A stretch of 64,000 nucleotides of DNA from Streptomyces spororaveus (GCF_016755875.1 NZ_BNED01000005.1:868001-932000), one strand, 5' to 3'. Positions 47,021-55,949 are shown, counted from the stretch's first letter. Notes: generated from the letters alone by a model not told the origin. A program made the numbers and translations.

Positions 47021-49341
47021 CCGCCCGGCTCAGCCTGTACCGCAAAGCCGAACAGGAGCTGTACAAGCTCGACCGCTCGGTCAAGGCCCAGTTCTACGAC
47101 TTCTGCCACGACTTCCGGAAGAACCCCAGCCTTCCCGGGTTCCAGCTGAAGAAGCTCAAGGGCGACTCCCGGATCTGGTCCGCCCGTGTCAACCAGTCCT
47201 ATCGGGCCCTTCTCGCTCCCACCGGTGTGGATGCGGACGGCACCGAGAGCTGGCTGGTCATCGCCGTCCGCCATCGCAAGGACGTCTACGAGGAACTACA
47301 GGTCGCGGTCAACCGGGTCACCGGCGAGATCGAATTCGTCGACCTCGCCGTAGTCGGCGACAGCGCCCTACGTCGCGCAGGCATCACGCTCACCCCCGCC
47401 GAGCCGGACGCCACAGAACCTCCAGCCGAGCCCGCGCCCTCCCCCGCCGCTGAACCGGAAGAGCCTCAGGCTGCACCGGCACTACTCGCTGCGTACACCG
47501 CCGACCAGCTGCGCGAGCTCGGCGTCGCCGAACAGCTCATCGAGCTGGCCCTCACGGTCACCGACAGCCCCGAGCTGGACCAGCTCGTCGAGGGCGCCCC
47601 CCTGCTGTCGAAGGACATCCTGTACGGCCTCGCCGCCGGCATGGACATCGACGAGGTCCGCAAGGAGATCACCCAGCCCGTCGAGCTCGGCCACGAGCCC
47701 GACCTCGGCGACTTCGCCGCGGCCCTGACCCGGACCAAGGTCACTGCCGTGGACGACGCCGTCCAGGCCGCCATCGACGAAGGCGACTTCCGCGCCTGGA
47801 AGGTGTTCCTGCACCCCACCCAGGAACGCATCGTCCGCCGCCACTACAACGGGCCCGCCCGTGTCTCGGGCGGCCCCGGTACGGGCAAGACCATCGTCGC
47901 CCTCCACCGGGTCAAGCACCTGGTCGAGCAGATGCCGCCCGGCCACGGCAAGCCGATTCTTCTGACCACCTTCACCAAGAACCTCACCACCGATCTGCGG
48001 CTGCGTCTGGCCTCGCTCATCGAGCCCGAACTCCTCGCCCGCATCGAGATCGCCCACATCGACCAGCTCGCCGCACGCGTCCTGGGCGAGAACACCGCGC
48101 CCGGCCGCGGCAGGCAGCGCGTCTACGACAACGTGGCGCTGAACGAGATGCGACAGCTCCTCGCCGAACTCGACGACCGCCGCTGGGAGCCGGAGTTCCT
48201 GCTCGAGGAGTGGGAGCAGGTCATCCTCGGCCAGTCCGTGCCCACCCGTTCCGCCTACTTCCAGGCCCGCCGCGCCGGCCGAGGTCGCTCCCTGACCCGC
48301 CCGGAGCGCAACCACATCTGGAAGTTGATCGAGCAGTTCACCGCCCGGCTCGACAAACTCGGCGTGGAAACCTGGGGCCAGGCTTCCGAGCGCGCCGCCC
48401 GGTTCGAGATCGAACGCGCCGCGAAGATCCGGGCCCGCCGCGAATACAAGGAAGAGGTCGGCGGCAAGGACCTCATCCACCGCGACAACAGCTCCGGCAT
48501 GCGTTACCTCGGTTACCGCTACCGGCACATCGTCGTCGACGAGGCCCAGGACCTCAGCCCCGCCCACTGGAAGATGCTCCGGGCCATGGCCGACCCGGAC
48601 CTGCCCAACGACATGTTCATCGCCGGCGACACCCACCAGCGGATCTACGACCACCAGGTCGCCCTCGGCGCCCTCGGCATCAACATCCGCGGCCGCTCCT
48701 CCCGGCTGACCCTGAGCTACCGCACCACCAGGGAGATCCTCGCCGACGCCCTGCGTGTCGTCGAACCGCGGAACTCCGGTCAGAAGGTCGGCTACGACGA
48801 CCTCGACGACGGAACCGACAACCTCGCCGGCTACCGGTCCGTCCTACACGGCCCCGCCCCCAGCTTCACCCCGTACGAGACCTGGGACGCCGAACTCGCG
48901 GGTCTCGCCACCACCCTCACCACCTGGCGCGACGATCTCTCAACCGACGAGAACGGTTCCCCACGCGACCCCAGCGGCCACATCGCCGTCTGCGTCGCCG
49001 ACCGAGACATGGTCAGCCAGACCATGTACTACCTGATCACCAAGGCCGGCATCACCTGCGCCGAACTGACCAAGGACGGTCCCAAGGGCGACGGCGAAGT
49101 CCACGTCGGCACCATGCACCGCTTCAAGGGCCTGGAGTACCAGCGCCTGGCGATCGTCGGTGCCAGCGACGGCATCATCCCTCGTACCCACGTGATCGAC
49201 CGCTACCGCACCGAGGACCCGCCCCGCTACGAGCGCGAACAGCGCAAGGCACGCTCCCTGCTGTTCGTAGCCACCACTCGAGCCCGCGACGCCCTCAACA
49301 TCAGCTGGCACGACAGGCCCAGCCCTTACCTGCCGATCTGA
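47017..49341 (+). CDS. UvrD/Rep-type helicase with RelE-like N-terminal domain
   Basis: A 774-residue superfamily 1 helicase. Residues about 5-90 match a RelE/ParE toxin fold: KAEQELYKLDRSVKAQFYDF, LKKLKGDSRIWSARVNQSYR, and VIAVRHRKDVY. An acidic Pro/Ala linker follows (about 125-150), then a helical segment and the helicase core from about 265: Walker A SGGPGTGKTIVA (284-292), DEAQD (508-512), and the C-terminal HRFKGLEYQRLAIVGA and VATTRARDAL motifs. It is the last gene of the cluster, overlaps the previous one by ATGA, and is followed by a terminator. It could process DNA ends during defence; whether the RelE-like part cleaves RNA is unknown. Confidence 0.9.
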   Translation: MTARLSLYRKAEQELYKLDRSVKAQFYDFCHDFRKNPSLPGFQLKKLKGDSRIWSARVNQSYRALLAPTGVDADGTESWLVIAVRHRKDVYEELQVAVNRVTGEIEFVDLAVVGDSALRRAGITLTPAEPDATEPPAEPAPSPAAEPEEPQAAPALLAAYTADQLRELGVAEQLIELALTVTDSPELDQLVEGAPLLSKDILYGLAAGMDIDEVRKEITQPVELGHEPDLGDFAAALTRTKVTAVDDAVQAAIDEGDFRAWKVFLHPTQERIVRRHYNGPARVSGGPGTGKTIVALHRVKHLVEQMPPGHGKPILLTTFTKNLTTDLRLRLASLIEPELLARIEIAHIDQLAARVLGENTAPGRGRQRVYDNVALNEMRQLLAELDDRRWEPEFLLEEWEQVILGQSVPTRSAYFQARRAGRGRSLTRPERNHIWKLIEQFTARLDKLGVETWGQASERAARFEIERAAKIRARREYKEEVGGKDLIHRDNSSGMRYLGYRYRHIVVDEAQDLSPAHWKMLRAMADPDLPNDMFIAGDTHQRIYDHQVALGALGINIRGRSSRLTLSYRTTREILADALRVVEPRNSGQKVGYDDLDDGTDNLAGYRSVLHGPAPSFTPYETWDAELAGLATTLTTWRDDLSTDENGSPRDPSGHIAVCVADRDMVSQTMYYLITKAGITCAELTKDGPKGDGEVHVGTMHRFKGLEYQRLAIVGASDGIIPRTHVIDRYRTEDPPRYEREQRKARSLLFVATTRARDALNISWHDRPSPYLPI

Positions 49342-49348
49342 CCAACTG

Positions 49349-49378
49349 CCGGCCTCCCCACACCCGCGGGGAGGCCGG
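49349..49378 (+). terminator. Terminator at the end of the defence operon
   Basis: CCGGCCTCCCC / GGGGAGGCCGG, a perfect 11-bp stem with an 8-nt loop, 8 bp after the UvrD-like stop. Being symmetrical, it can also serve the convergent nuclease gene. Confidence 0.85.
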
Positions 49379-49392
49379 AGTCTCGGCTGTCC

Positions 49393-50445
49393 TCAGGCAC
49401 GCGACAAGGAACTCGCCTCATAGCGCAGCTGATAGGCGCGCACCCCACCGCCGCTCATCCGATAGATCGTTATCGCCGACAGGAACTGCTCCTTCACCTC
49501 CAGCGTGCGACCCCGCTCCTTCTCGGCGATGTCGCTGATCCAGTCCTCCACATGTTCCGGCAGCTTGAACGCCAGCTCGTACGCGTTCTGCGCACTCAAC
49601 GGTGACAGCGTCCACTCCGCCGAGCCGCCGCTACCCCGCCGCCGGATCCGCACCGCGTGGTCGGGCTGGGCATCCGCGTATGCCACGAACGCATGGTGAT
49701 CGTCAGCGGCCAACGGCAGGATGAACGGGGCTGCCGGAAACCCGAGCAACAGCTCAGCATCGCTGCGTTGCTGCAGAGCCGCAACGAAGCTCGCAATGGC
49801 TGCGGTGGCCTCCTGTTTGAACTTCCCCTCGGCGATCGACACTGCGGGCAGCAGATGGGCCGGTGCGGTACCCAGCGCCTTCCGCACCTCGGTGCGGAGC
49901 CACGTCATGGGAAAGGGATCGGACGGCCCCAGGTGCTTCTGAGCCTTGTCCAACGTCCACACCGTCGTACCGATGGTCCCCAGCAGCCACGCGAACGACG
50001 CACCAGAAAGATCCACCAACGAGAGTTGATGGGCGAGCGCATACTTCTGCGCATCCGGGGTGAAACCGTTCGCCGAGAACAAGGCATACGAATACTGGTA
50101 GCGCTGCCGGGGTCGCCTGCCGGCATGCGTCATGAAGTTCTCGTTCACGTCGTGCACGACGCCGTGCGCATTCCGCACAATCTCCAGCCCGACCCGGTCC
50201 CTGTAGAACTTCGCCTCAAGAAAGAGCCGCACGGGCATCGAGAACGCCGGCGTGAACGCGAACTCGCCCAACGCATCCACCTGATGCAGTGCACCCCGCC
50301 CCTTGACCCGGAGCGTGTCACCCTGGCTCACCAGCTCCACGGGATCCTGGTCCTCGTGTACCAGGAGCCGGTAGCCGGAGAACCGCAACAGCCAGGCCAG
50401 CGACTCCTCCAGTAGATAGCCCCGCAACGCCGAAACCCTGACCAC
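49393..50445 (-). CDS. Mrr-like restriction endonuclease-fold protein
   Basis: A 350-residue protein with a PD-(D/E)XK nuclease core near its N-terminus: GALHQVDALGEF (Asp57) followed by PVRLFLEAKFYRDRVGL (Glu77, Lys79), then a helix with VRNAHGVVHDVNEN as in Mrr/restriction-type domains. The C-terminal 200 residues have no clear family. The GTG start at 50445 has GGAGGGGG upstream. It is convergent to the kinase-helicase-methyltransferase operon and shares its terminator. I infer it to be either a sixth component or an independent defence gene; being on the other strand, it could be controlled separately. Confidence 0.75.
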   Translation of the reverse strand: MVRVSALRGYLLEESLAWLLRFSGYRLLVHEDQDPVELVSQGDTLRVKGRGALHQVDALGEFAFTPAFSMPVRLFLEAKFYRDRVGLEIVRNAHGVVHDVNENFMTHAGRRPRQRYQYSYALFSANGFTPDAQKYALAHQLSLVDLSGASFAWLLGTIGTTVWTLDKAQKHLGPSDPFPMTWLRTEVRKALGTAPAHLLPAVSIAEGKFKQEATAAIASFVAALQQRSDAELLLGFPAAPFILPLAADDHHAFVAYADAQPDHAVRIRRRGSGGSAEWTLSPLSAQNAYELAFKLPEHVEDWISDIAEKERGRTLEVKEQFLSAITIYRMSGGGVRAYQLRYEASSLSRA

Positions 50446-50602
50446 GCGATCCCCCTCCGCAACACCATCACGCTGTACGCATCAGTGATGATGTCACCGC
50501 TGGCGAACCTGAGTCATACGTAGGGAGCGTCGCCAGTCCTCCCAGCCGAAGAGGCCCAAGGCGACGACGCATCGGCCTTTCGACCCGTCTGCTCGAGATC
50601 AT

Positions 50603-51307
50603 TCACGGTGTGCCACCTCGTCGGTATCCGGCCCACAGCCGCCCGCCGACCTGTGCCAACACCTCGTCCGTCACCCCAACAAGAGGCTCGATTCTTCCGC
50701 CCAGTGCCTCACGGACGGCGTAGTGCAAGCTGGCGGTAAGTCCTGGGGCAGCGACATCCAGGCGACGTGCCAGCCATTTCCCGCCGCCGCCCCATGATCC
50801 ACCCACATTCAGTGCCAGTTCGCCGACTCTCCTGGCGAGTTCCGTCGCGATGAACAGCGTCTCCGCCTGATCGGTGCTCCCAGCTAGATCGTCCAGGAGG
50901 TCCGTGATCGCATAGCGCCAGTCCTCAAGCTCCTCGGCTGTAATAGCGGGCGGACCCGCGACGGCTAGCTTCCGGGCTTCAGCGTCGAGACGCGCACCGA
51001 GCCCATCGGCATCGAAGAGCAACAGGCCGTCTGCACACATCCACAGCAGCGGGCTCCGCCGCCGCCGTATCTCACGCTCTACGAAGGCATGCCAGGTGTC
51101 CTCCGTGTGGACGAACATCTCCACGGGCCAGTCGCGAAACCGGAAGCTCTCACGGTACGGGGCCGGGGTTCCGTGTAGAAGCACGACGATGTCGAGGTCG
51201 GACAAGGCCGTGCGTCGTTCCGACAGGATGCTGCCACCCAGAAAGGCCGCCCGAGCGGCGGGATGACGTTCCTCTACAACGGCACGCGCTGCTGCAATTG
51301 GATCCAT
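50603..51307 (-). CDS. Nucleotidyltransferase-fold protein
   Basis: A 234-residue protein with a Pol-beta type nucleotidyltransferase core: AFLGGSILSERRTALSDLDI gives the G-S...D-x-D catalytic pattern (about residues 22-41), and the third Asp/Glu is in WPVEMFVH (about 63-70). The C-terminal half is helical, with FIATELARRVGELALNVGG near 150, as in aminoglycoside- or tRNA-modifying enzymes and MNT proteins. The ATG at 51307 comes one base after the stop of the phosphotransferase-like gene, so the pair is coupled. Substrate unknown; a small-molecule or toxin-neutralising role is possible. Confidence 0.82.
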   Translation of the reverse strand: MDPIAAARAVVEERHPAARAAFLGGSILSERRTALSDLDIVVLLHGTPAPYRESFRFRDWPVEMFVHTEDTWHAFVEREIRRRRSPLLWMCADGLLLFDADGLGARLDAEARKLAVAGPPAITAEELEDWRYAITDLLDDLAGSTDQAETLFIATELARRVGELALNVGGSWGGGGKWLARRLDVAAPGLTASLHYAVREALGGRIEPLVGVTDEVLAQVGGRLWAGYRRGGTP

Positions 51308-51308
51308 G

Positions 51309-52283
51309 TCAAATCGCCCATTTCTTTCGCTCGGCAAGCCACCGCAGGACGACCTCGCCGCTCCAGGTTTGGTGCTGTCGGAGGAACGGCGATCCGAACA
51401 CATGAGGTGGCTGGGCTCCGGAAACGAGGAAGAAGCCGGAGAGGGCGGCCAAGGCGGCATCCAGTTGCTCTCCTTCAACGTCCTGGGCCGTGGGATGGCG
51501 GGCGAAGAGCGCCGATGCGTCGTACCCATCAGCGAATGCTGTGGCCAGAAGCAGCACAAGGTCGAACCAACTTGCACCCAGACAAGGCCAGTTCCAGTCG
51601 CAGATCCAGGCTGCTCCATTGGTGTCGAGCAGGACGTTGTCCTGCCGGAGGTCATGGTGCAGAACCGCGGTGCCGACGGTGGCCTCGCGACATCCAGCCT
51701 CCAGGTCAGCAAGTTGATCCAAGAGATGGAATGGCGTCCAGGTCGGCAGCAGACGGTGCTCAGTCGCGCCTCCGGCGAGTGCGCGCCAATCGTCGAAGTC
51801 TCCTTCACCGCCCACTGGTTTAAGTCCGGTTTGTAGAAGCTGGGCAGACGGATGAGCGAGCGCCTCTGCTGCCGTGGCCCATGCATCCAACGCGGCCGAC
51901 AGCTCCTCGGGCTTCCAGGGCTCACTGGGCATACGTCCTCCGACGACGGCGTCGAAACCCAGGACAACCCACCCATCCTGCTCCTCATGCCATCGCAGAC
52001 GGGGAGCCGGCACATCGTGGGGTAGCGCCGTATTGATCAGCGCTTCGCGCCGGTAGCAATCCGCGATGTGCATGGAGTCGCCACTGTTGACGGCCTTCAC
52101 GAACTGCGCATCGCCAACTGAGCAGATCACGGCGGCAAAGCCGCGGGTGAACCCGCTACCAGAGCTCGGTCCAGGCGATACTGGGCCGACGAACCGCCGA
52201 CTGATCAGAAGGCGGACATGCTCGGGAAGGTCCAGCCATCCGGGGCGAACGGCGGTGGAACTGTAGTGCGGGCGTGGGGTCAT
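51309..52283 (-). CDS. Aminoglycoside phosphotransferase-like kinase
   Basis: A 324-residue APH/choline-kinase-fold enzyme. The Brenner motif is AVLHHDLRQDNVLLD (catalytic Asp) and the metal-binding DFG equivalent is WICDWNWPCLG, both near residue 200-220. An N-terminal lobe carries FVKAVNSGDSMH with the ATP Lys. The likely start is ATG 52283 (MTPRPHY); the ATG at 52295 sits directly on GAGGAG without a spacer. It precedes the nucleotidyltransferase gene by one base. The substrate may be an aminoglycoside or another small molecule; resistance is not shown by sequence alone. Confidence 0.85.
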   Translation of the reverse strand: MTPRPHYSSTAVRPGWLDLPEHVRLLISRRFVGPVSPGPSSGSGFTRGFAAVICSVGDAQFVKAVNSGDSMHIADCYRREALINTALPHDVPAPRLRWHEEQDGWVVLGFDAVVGGRMPSEPWKPEELSAALDAWATAAEALAHPSAQLLQTGLKPVGGEGDFDDWRALAGGATEHRLLPTWTPFHLLDQLADLEAGCREATVGTAVLHHDLRQDNVLLDTNGAAWICDWNWPCLGASWFDLVLLLATAFADGYDASALFARHPTAQDVEGEQLDAALAALSGFFLVSGAQPPHVFGSPFLRQHQTWSGEVVLRWLAERKKWAI

Positions 52284-52650
52284 TGTGGCCAGCATCTCCT
52301 CAGAGTGCAGCAATCTCGTGGCGCTCCGCCAACGAAATTGAGGAGGAGCGGCAGGCGCATCCCACGCCGTGTGACGCCTCGACCGCGAGGAGGCCTTCCT
52401 CACAGCGATGCCTCGAGCCGACACTTCATCGCCTACTGGGTCGCGATCATGTAGACGCTCGCCCACGGTCGCTTCGGGCTGGCCATCTGAGGGTCGAAGC
52501 CCCAGGGATCGACGGTGGCGAAGCCGGCCACCCCTTCTGCACCTCAAGGGGGATGACGGCACAGGATGGTTCGAGAACTACGCTCAAAGTTTGGAAACGT
52601 CTGGGCCGCCGCACGGCCATGGACTCCCGACCAGGAGGGGACCGCCGCAC

Positions 52651-53118
52651 ATGGGCAGGACTGAGTACTACAACGACCCCACCGCACCGAAGGCGAACAC
52701 CCTCATCCCCGCCAGCAACCTGCTCGTCGTCGACGACAACGGTGCCATCCTCTTCCAGCGTCGCCGCGACACCGGCCAGTGGGCCCTGCCCGGCGGAGCC
52801 CAGGACATCGGCGAGACGGCCGCCCAATGCGCGGTACGCGAGTGCCTGGAGGAGACCGGCGTCGTCGCCGAGATCACCGGCTTCCTCGGCGTCTATACCA
52901 ACCCGAAACACATCGTCGCCTACACCGACGGCGAGATCCGGCAGCAGTACGAGAACACCTACATCGGCCGCCCCATCGGCGGTACGCCCACGATCAACGA
53001 CGAGGCTGATGGCGTCCGCTTCCTCCAGACCGCAGACCTCGACCAGTACGACATCCACCCCAGCATGCGCCAGCAGGTCGGCGACTACCTCGCCGGCACG
53101 TACCCCTACCTCGGATAG
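52651..53118 (+). CDS. Nudix hydrolase
   Basis: A 155-residue Nudix enzyme that would hydrolyse a nucleoside diphosphate linked to another group. The Nudix box is complete: G-x5-E-x7-R-E-x-x-E-E-x-G within LPGGAQDIGETAAQCAVREC and LEETGVV. N-terminal PASNLLVVDDNGAILFQRRR forms the first strands. The ATG at 52651 has AGGAGGGG ten bases upstream. It stands alone, divergent from the phosphotransferase pair. About 370 bp upstream of it (52284-52650) show no gene. A second Nudix gene is at 60296. Confidence 0.9.
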   Translation: MGRTEYYNDPTAPKANTLIPASNLLVVDDNGAILFQRRRDTGQWALPGGAQDIGETAAQCAVRECLEETGVVAEITGFLGVYTNPKHIVAYTDGEIRQQYENTYIGRPIGGTPTINDEADGVRFLQTADLDQYDIHPSMRQQVGDYLAGTYPYLG

Positions 53119-53296
53119 CGCGGAAGCGCCGCCTTCACGTGCTCCACAGCGACAAAAGTCTTCGGCGACGCCCGACGGATGAACCGACCCACCACGCTGT
53201 CAGCCCCGTGGCGGCTCACGATCCGGTCCCCGTCGGGCGTATTGCTATGCCAGGCCCCCCGTCTCGGCGGAGGCGCAGCAGCGTACGGAATCGACC

Positions 53297-53380
53297 TCAG
53301 GGCGTGAGGCGGTTCGGGCCGCGGAACAGGAACGCGGCCTCGCGGATCGAGTCCAGGCCGAGCATGACCATCAGGATCCG
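53297..53380 (-). pseudogene. C-terminal scrap of an unknown gene
   Basis: About 25 codons ending at a TGA (53297-53299) read RILMVMLGLDSIREAAFLFR followed by GPNRLTP. This looks like a real protein end with proper codon bias, but no start or upstream domain follows and the family is not recognised. The rest of 53119-53524 appears empty. Confidence 0.3.
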
Positions 53381-53524
53381 CCCCAGTAATCAACAGCGCA
53401 GCACCTCTACGCCCTGCTCGCGCCGCCCGCTGAGCAAAGGCAAGCACGGGCTGCGGCTGCCAGGACCGAAGGAACCTGACGCTGGCCCGGGCGGTTTGTC
53501 AGCGGCGGCCTTCACACTTGGCCC

Positions 53525-54748
53525 ATGACCCCGGGCAACAGGCTCTTCAGCAACGGCGATCTCGCCGACACCCTGAACCACCAGCTCGGCCAGATCGCGA
53601 ACGCGGTCGCCGGATGGAGCGAGAACGAACTGCTGACGCTTCCGCAGGCTGACGTCTACGAGGCTCTCAGAGCACGGTTCATCATCGACCCCATCGTCCT
53701 CGACCGGGACGGCATCACCGCCGAACCTATCGAGGACGGCTTGATGGCCACCCGCCACTTCGGCGAGACCGTCAACGTCAAAGTGACGACCGTGACCCTG
53801 GTCGTTCCCATCACAGGGGATCAAGCCCTCCTGGGACTCCGGCCCAACCACTACACGCACAACCCCCCGACTGCCACGGTCAGGAGCGGCGAGCTCAGGG
53901 TCAATTGGAGCGGGCCGGTCAATCCCGACCCGAGCGTCGTCCAGCAAGGTGTCGACAAGCAGCTCAGCGAGATCCAGCAGTGGATCGACTGGAGCACGGC
54001 CCAGGTCACCGTGCACAACGAAGCAGCAGGTCAGCGGATCGTCCGCGAAGTCCAGGCCCGCAGGGAGAGGGCTCTGGCCAACCGCGACCTTCAGGCGTCC
54101 TTGGGGTTCCCCATGCGGAAGCGCTCTGACGCGGACACCTACACGGTCCCGATCACTCGCAGGCGGATCGTTCCTCGCCGAACCACCCCCACCGCTCAGC
54201 CGTTCCGGCCGGAGCCGGCCCTCGACGAGAAGCAATACGAAGCCGCGCTGGAGGTGCTTTGGCACCAGCGGAACCAGCTCGAGCGCGCCCCCACCACGGT
54301 CGCGAAGATGGGAGAGGAGCAGATCCGGGACCTTCTCCTCGTTCACCTGAACGGCCACTTCGAGGGACAGGCTGCCGGCGAGGTCTTCAACAACGTCGGC
54401 AAGACGGACATCCTCATCCGCGTCGAGGACCGCCACATCTTCATCGGCGAGTGCAAAATCTGGCGCGGCCCCAAGACCATCACCGACACACTCGACCAAC
54501 TCCTGAGCTACCTGACCTGGCGCGACACCAAAGCAGCCCTGGTCCTCTTCATCCGCTCCGGAGTCCCCAGCGAGGCCATCGCCAAGGCCGTCGTCAAGTT
54601 CCGCGAGCACCCCAGCTACAAACGAGAGGGACGACAGGTGACCGGGGAACGACACGACTTCGTCTTCACAGCCACCAGCGACCCCAACCAGGAGATCAAA
54701 CTGGCCTTCCTCCCCTTCCACCTTCCCAAGCCGCGCAGCAACAGCTGA
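53525..54748 (+). CDS. PD-(D/E)XK nuclease-fold protein, 407 aa
   Basis: A soluble protein with two parts. Residues 1-190 have no family match (helix-rich, with TVTLVVPITGD strands and QQGVDKQLSEIQQWIDW). Residues about 270-370 look like a restriction-endonuclease fold: EEQIRDLLLVHLNGHFEGQA, then GKTDILIRVEDRHIFIGECK, with Asp and E-x-K in the catalytic spacing, followed by a helix and LVLFI. Both strong terminators and remnants flank it, so it is likely transcribed alone. The ATG at 53525 begins a well-biased frame. A defence or DNA-repair role is a guess from the fold and neighbourhood. Confidence 0.72.
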   Translation: MTPGNRLFSNGDLADTLNHQLGQIANAVAGWSENELLTLPQADVYEALRARFIIDPIVLDRDGITAEPIEDGLMATRHFGETVNVKVTTVTLVVPITGDQALLGLRPNHYTHNPPTATVRSGELRVNWSGPVNPDPSVVQQGVDKQLSEIQQWIDWSTAQVTVHNEAAGQRIVREVQARRERALANRDLQASLGFPMRKRSDADTYTVPITRRRIVPRRTTPTAQPFRPEPALDEKQYEAALEVLWHQRNQLERAPTTVAKMGEEQIRDLLLVHLNGHFEGQAAGEVFNNVGKTDILIRVEDRHIFIGECKIWRGPKTITDTLDQLLSYLTWRDTKAALVLFIRSGVPSEAIAKAVVKFREHPSYKREGRQVTGERHDFVFTATSDPNQEIKLAFLPFHLPKPRSNS

Positions 54749-54810
54749 CGAAGAACCAGGCAGCACGTTGACTACCGTCAGGAGCCATCAGCAGAACCAA
54801 TGCGCCGTGC

Positions 54811-55113
54811 GTGACACCTCCCCGGAAGACCCAGGGCAACACGCACAGACTTGGCAGGGAAGCCGCCGCCTGGCTCGACCCGGCCCTCAGGTGCATCTGG
54901 CTTATCACCACCGCCAAGCCGAGTCCCGCCGAAGCAGAACGGCGGGCCTCCCGGATGCCGGCTTGGCGCGCCGCACCCCCTGATGCACTGAACGCCTTCG
55001 CGGAGGCCAACGCCAGGCTGTGGGCAGAGATCGCCAACGAGAATCCCGGGGCCTGGTCGAACTCGCTGCATGACGCTGCGCGCCAGTACGCGGCTTTCCG
55101 CAACGGCGCCTGA
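54811..55113 (+). CDS. Hypothetical protein, 100 aa
   Basis: A small soluble, alanine-rich protein with no recognised family. It begins with a GTG at 54811; residues 17-35 (REAAAWLDPALRCIWLIT) and 60-100 (ALNAFAEANARLWAEIANEN) are amphipathic helices. Codon bias is normal. It follows the nuclease-fold gene by 60 bp on the same strand and may be co-transcribed. Confidence 0.5.
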   Translation: MTPPRKTQGNTHRLGREAAAWLDPALRCIWLITTAKPSPAEAERRASRMPAWRAAPPDALNAFAEANARLWAEIANENPGAWSNSLHDAARQYAAFRNGA

Positions 55114-55150
55114 CACGGGCGTCGGTCACCTCGCGATACCGTGTGCTGGC

Positions 55151-55441
55151 ATGGATGGCCGCCCTCCCCATACTGATCCCGACTCGGACCATCGCCTGTG
55201 TGGGATCTGCCCCGCCCTGCGGTATCCGCGTGAGGACTTCATCATCTTCGACCGGCCGTGCCGCGAGGCACCCTTCGACCCGGCCGACGGACACCGGTAC
55301 ACCCTCGCCAGGGAGCCAGCCTGTGTGCACCCGCACAAGATCGGCATGCCGCCCGACCACACCGCGGCGCCGTACGAGCCTGCGCCGAGCTTCGCTCCTC
55401 CAACCCTCACACCTCGCCGATGGTGGCCCTGGGGCCGATGA
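55151..55441 (+). CDS. Hypothetical protein, 96 aa
   Basis: A small protein from ATG 55151. It has scattered Cys and His residues (HRLCGICPALRYPRED, RPCREAP, PACVHPHK) that could bind zinc, and a proline-rich C-terminus. No family recognised. It lies 37 bp after the 100-aa ORF on the same strand. Confidence 0.45.
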   Translation: MDGRPPHTDPDSDHRLCGICPALRYPREDFIIFDRPCREAPFDPADGHRYTLAREPACVHPHKIGMPPDHTAAPYEPAPSFAPPTLTPRRWWPWGR

Positions 55442-55736
55442 TGGAAGAGAATCTCACCGCGCGCAGCGGCCCCGGTATTTGGTCTGGCCCAAGGCGCGGT
55501 ACCGCGGAGTCCCGTGCCGTCGTCGTGGTGGGGATGCCGGAGGGGGAGCGCCGCGGCAGGCAGTGTCAGCCGAGTCCTGACGCACCTCCACCCCGCCGGT
55601 CGCTGTCCCCAGGTGGGCGGACGCGGCCCCTGGCCCGGGATCCGGGCCCTCCGCCCGCTCGGCGTCCCTGCCCGTACTGCAAGCCCAACACCTTGCTCGG
55701 CGTGCTGGACGTACCGAGCCCGCGCACGCTGGAGGT

Positions 55737-55949
55737 ATGCCTGACCGCACGCACATCGTCGTCCACCCCGCCACAACAGACGGTGGCCGTGCGGTGACGG
55801 CCCACGTATACGGCGAGGACGGGCCCCTCGGAACGGCTTACTCGTTCGCCGAGGTCGTCGACATGTTCCGTGCCGCTGGCCTGGAGACCGAGAAGGGCTG
55901 GCCGCCGATCCGCTGGCAGGGCGGCGAACCCGACGCTTGGGGCGGCTGA
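55737..55949 (+). CDS. Small protein, member of a tandem paralogous pair
   Basis: A 70-residue protein. Its layout HIVVHPATTDGGRAVTAHVY, LGTAYSFAEVVDMFRAAGL, PIRWQGGEPDAW is shared, segment by segment, with the next gene. Predicted as two strands, a helix and a C-terminal turn. GGAGG precedes the ATG with a very short spacer. Function unknown; no signal peptide. Confidence 0.65.
   Translation: MPDRTHIVVHPATTDGGRAVTAHVYGEDGPLGTAYSFAEVVDMFRAAGLETEKGWPPIRWQGGEPDAWGG

Noticed and set aside
31951..49341. Calling the cluster a BREX or Pgl system
   Set aside because: No PglZ phosphatase-like, BrxC/PglY ATPase or BrxL gene is present; only the methyltransferase and a kinase resemble Pgl parts.
55126..55776. 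216-residue minus-strand ORF
   Set aside because: Low-complexity Arg/Gly/Pro composition and overlap with better-supported small plus-strand genes.
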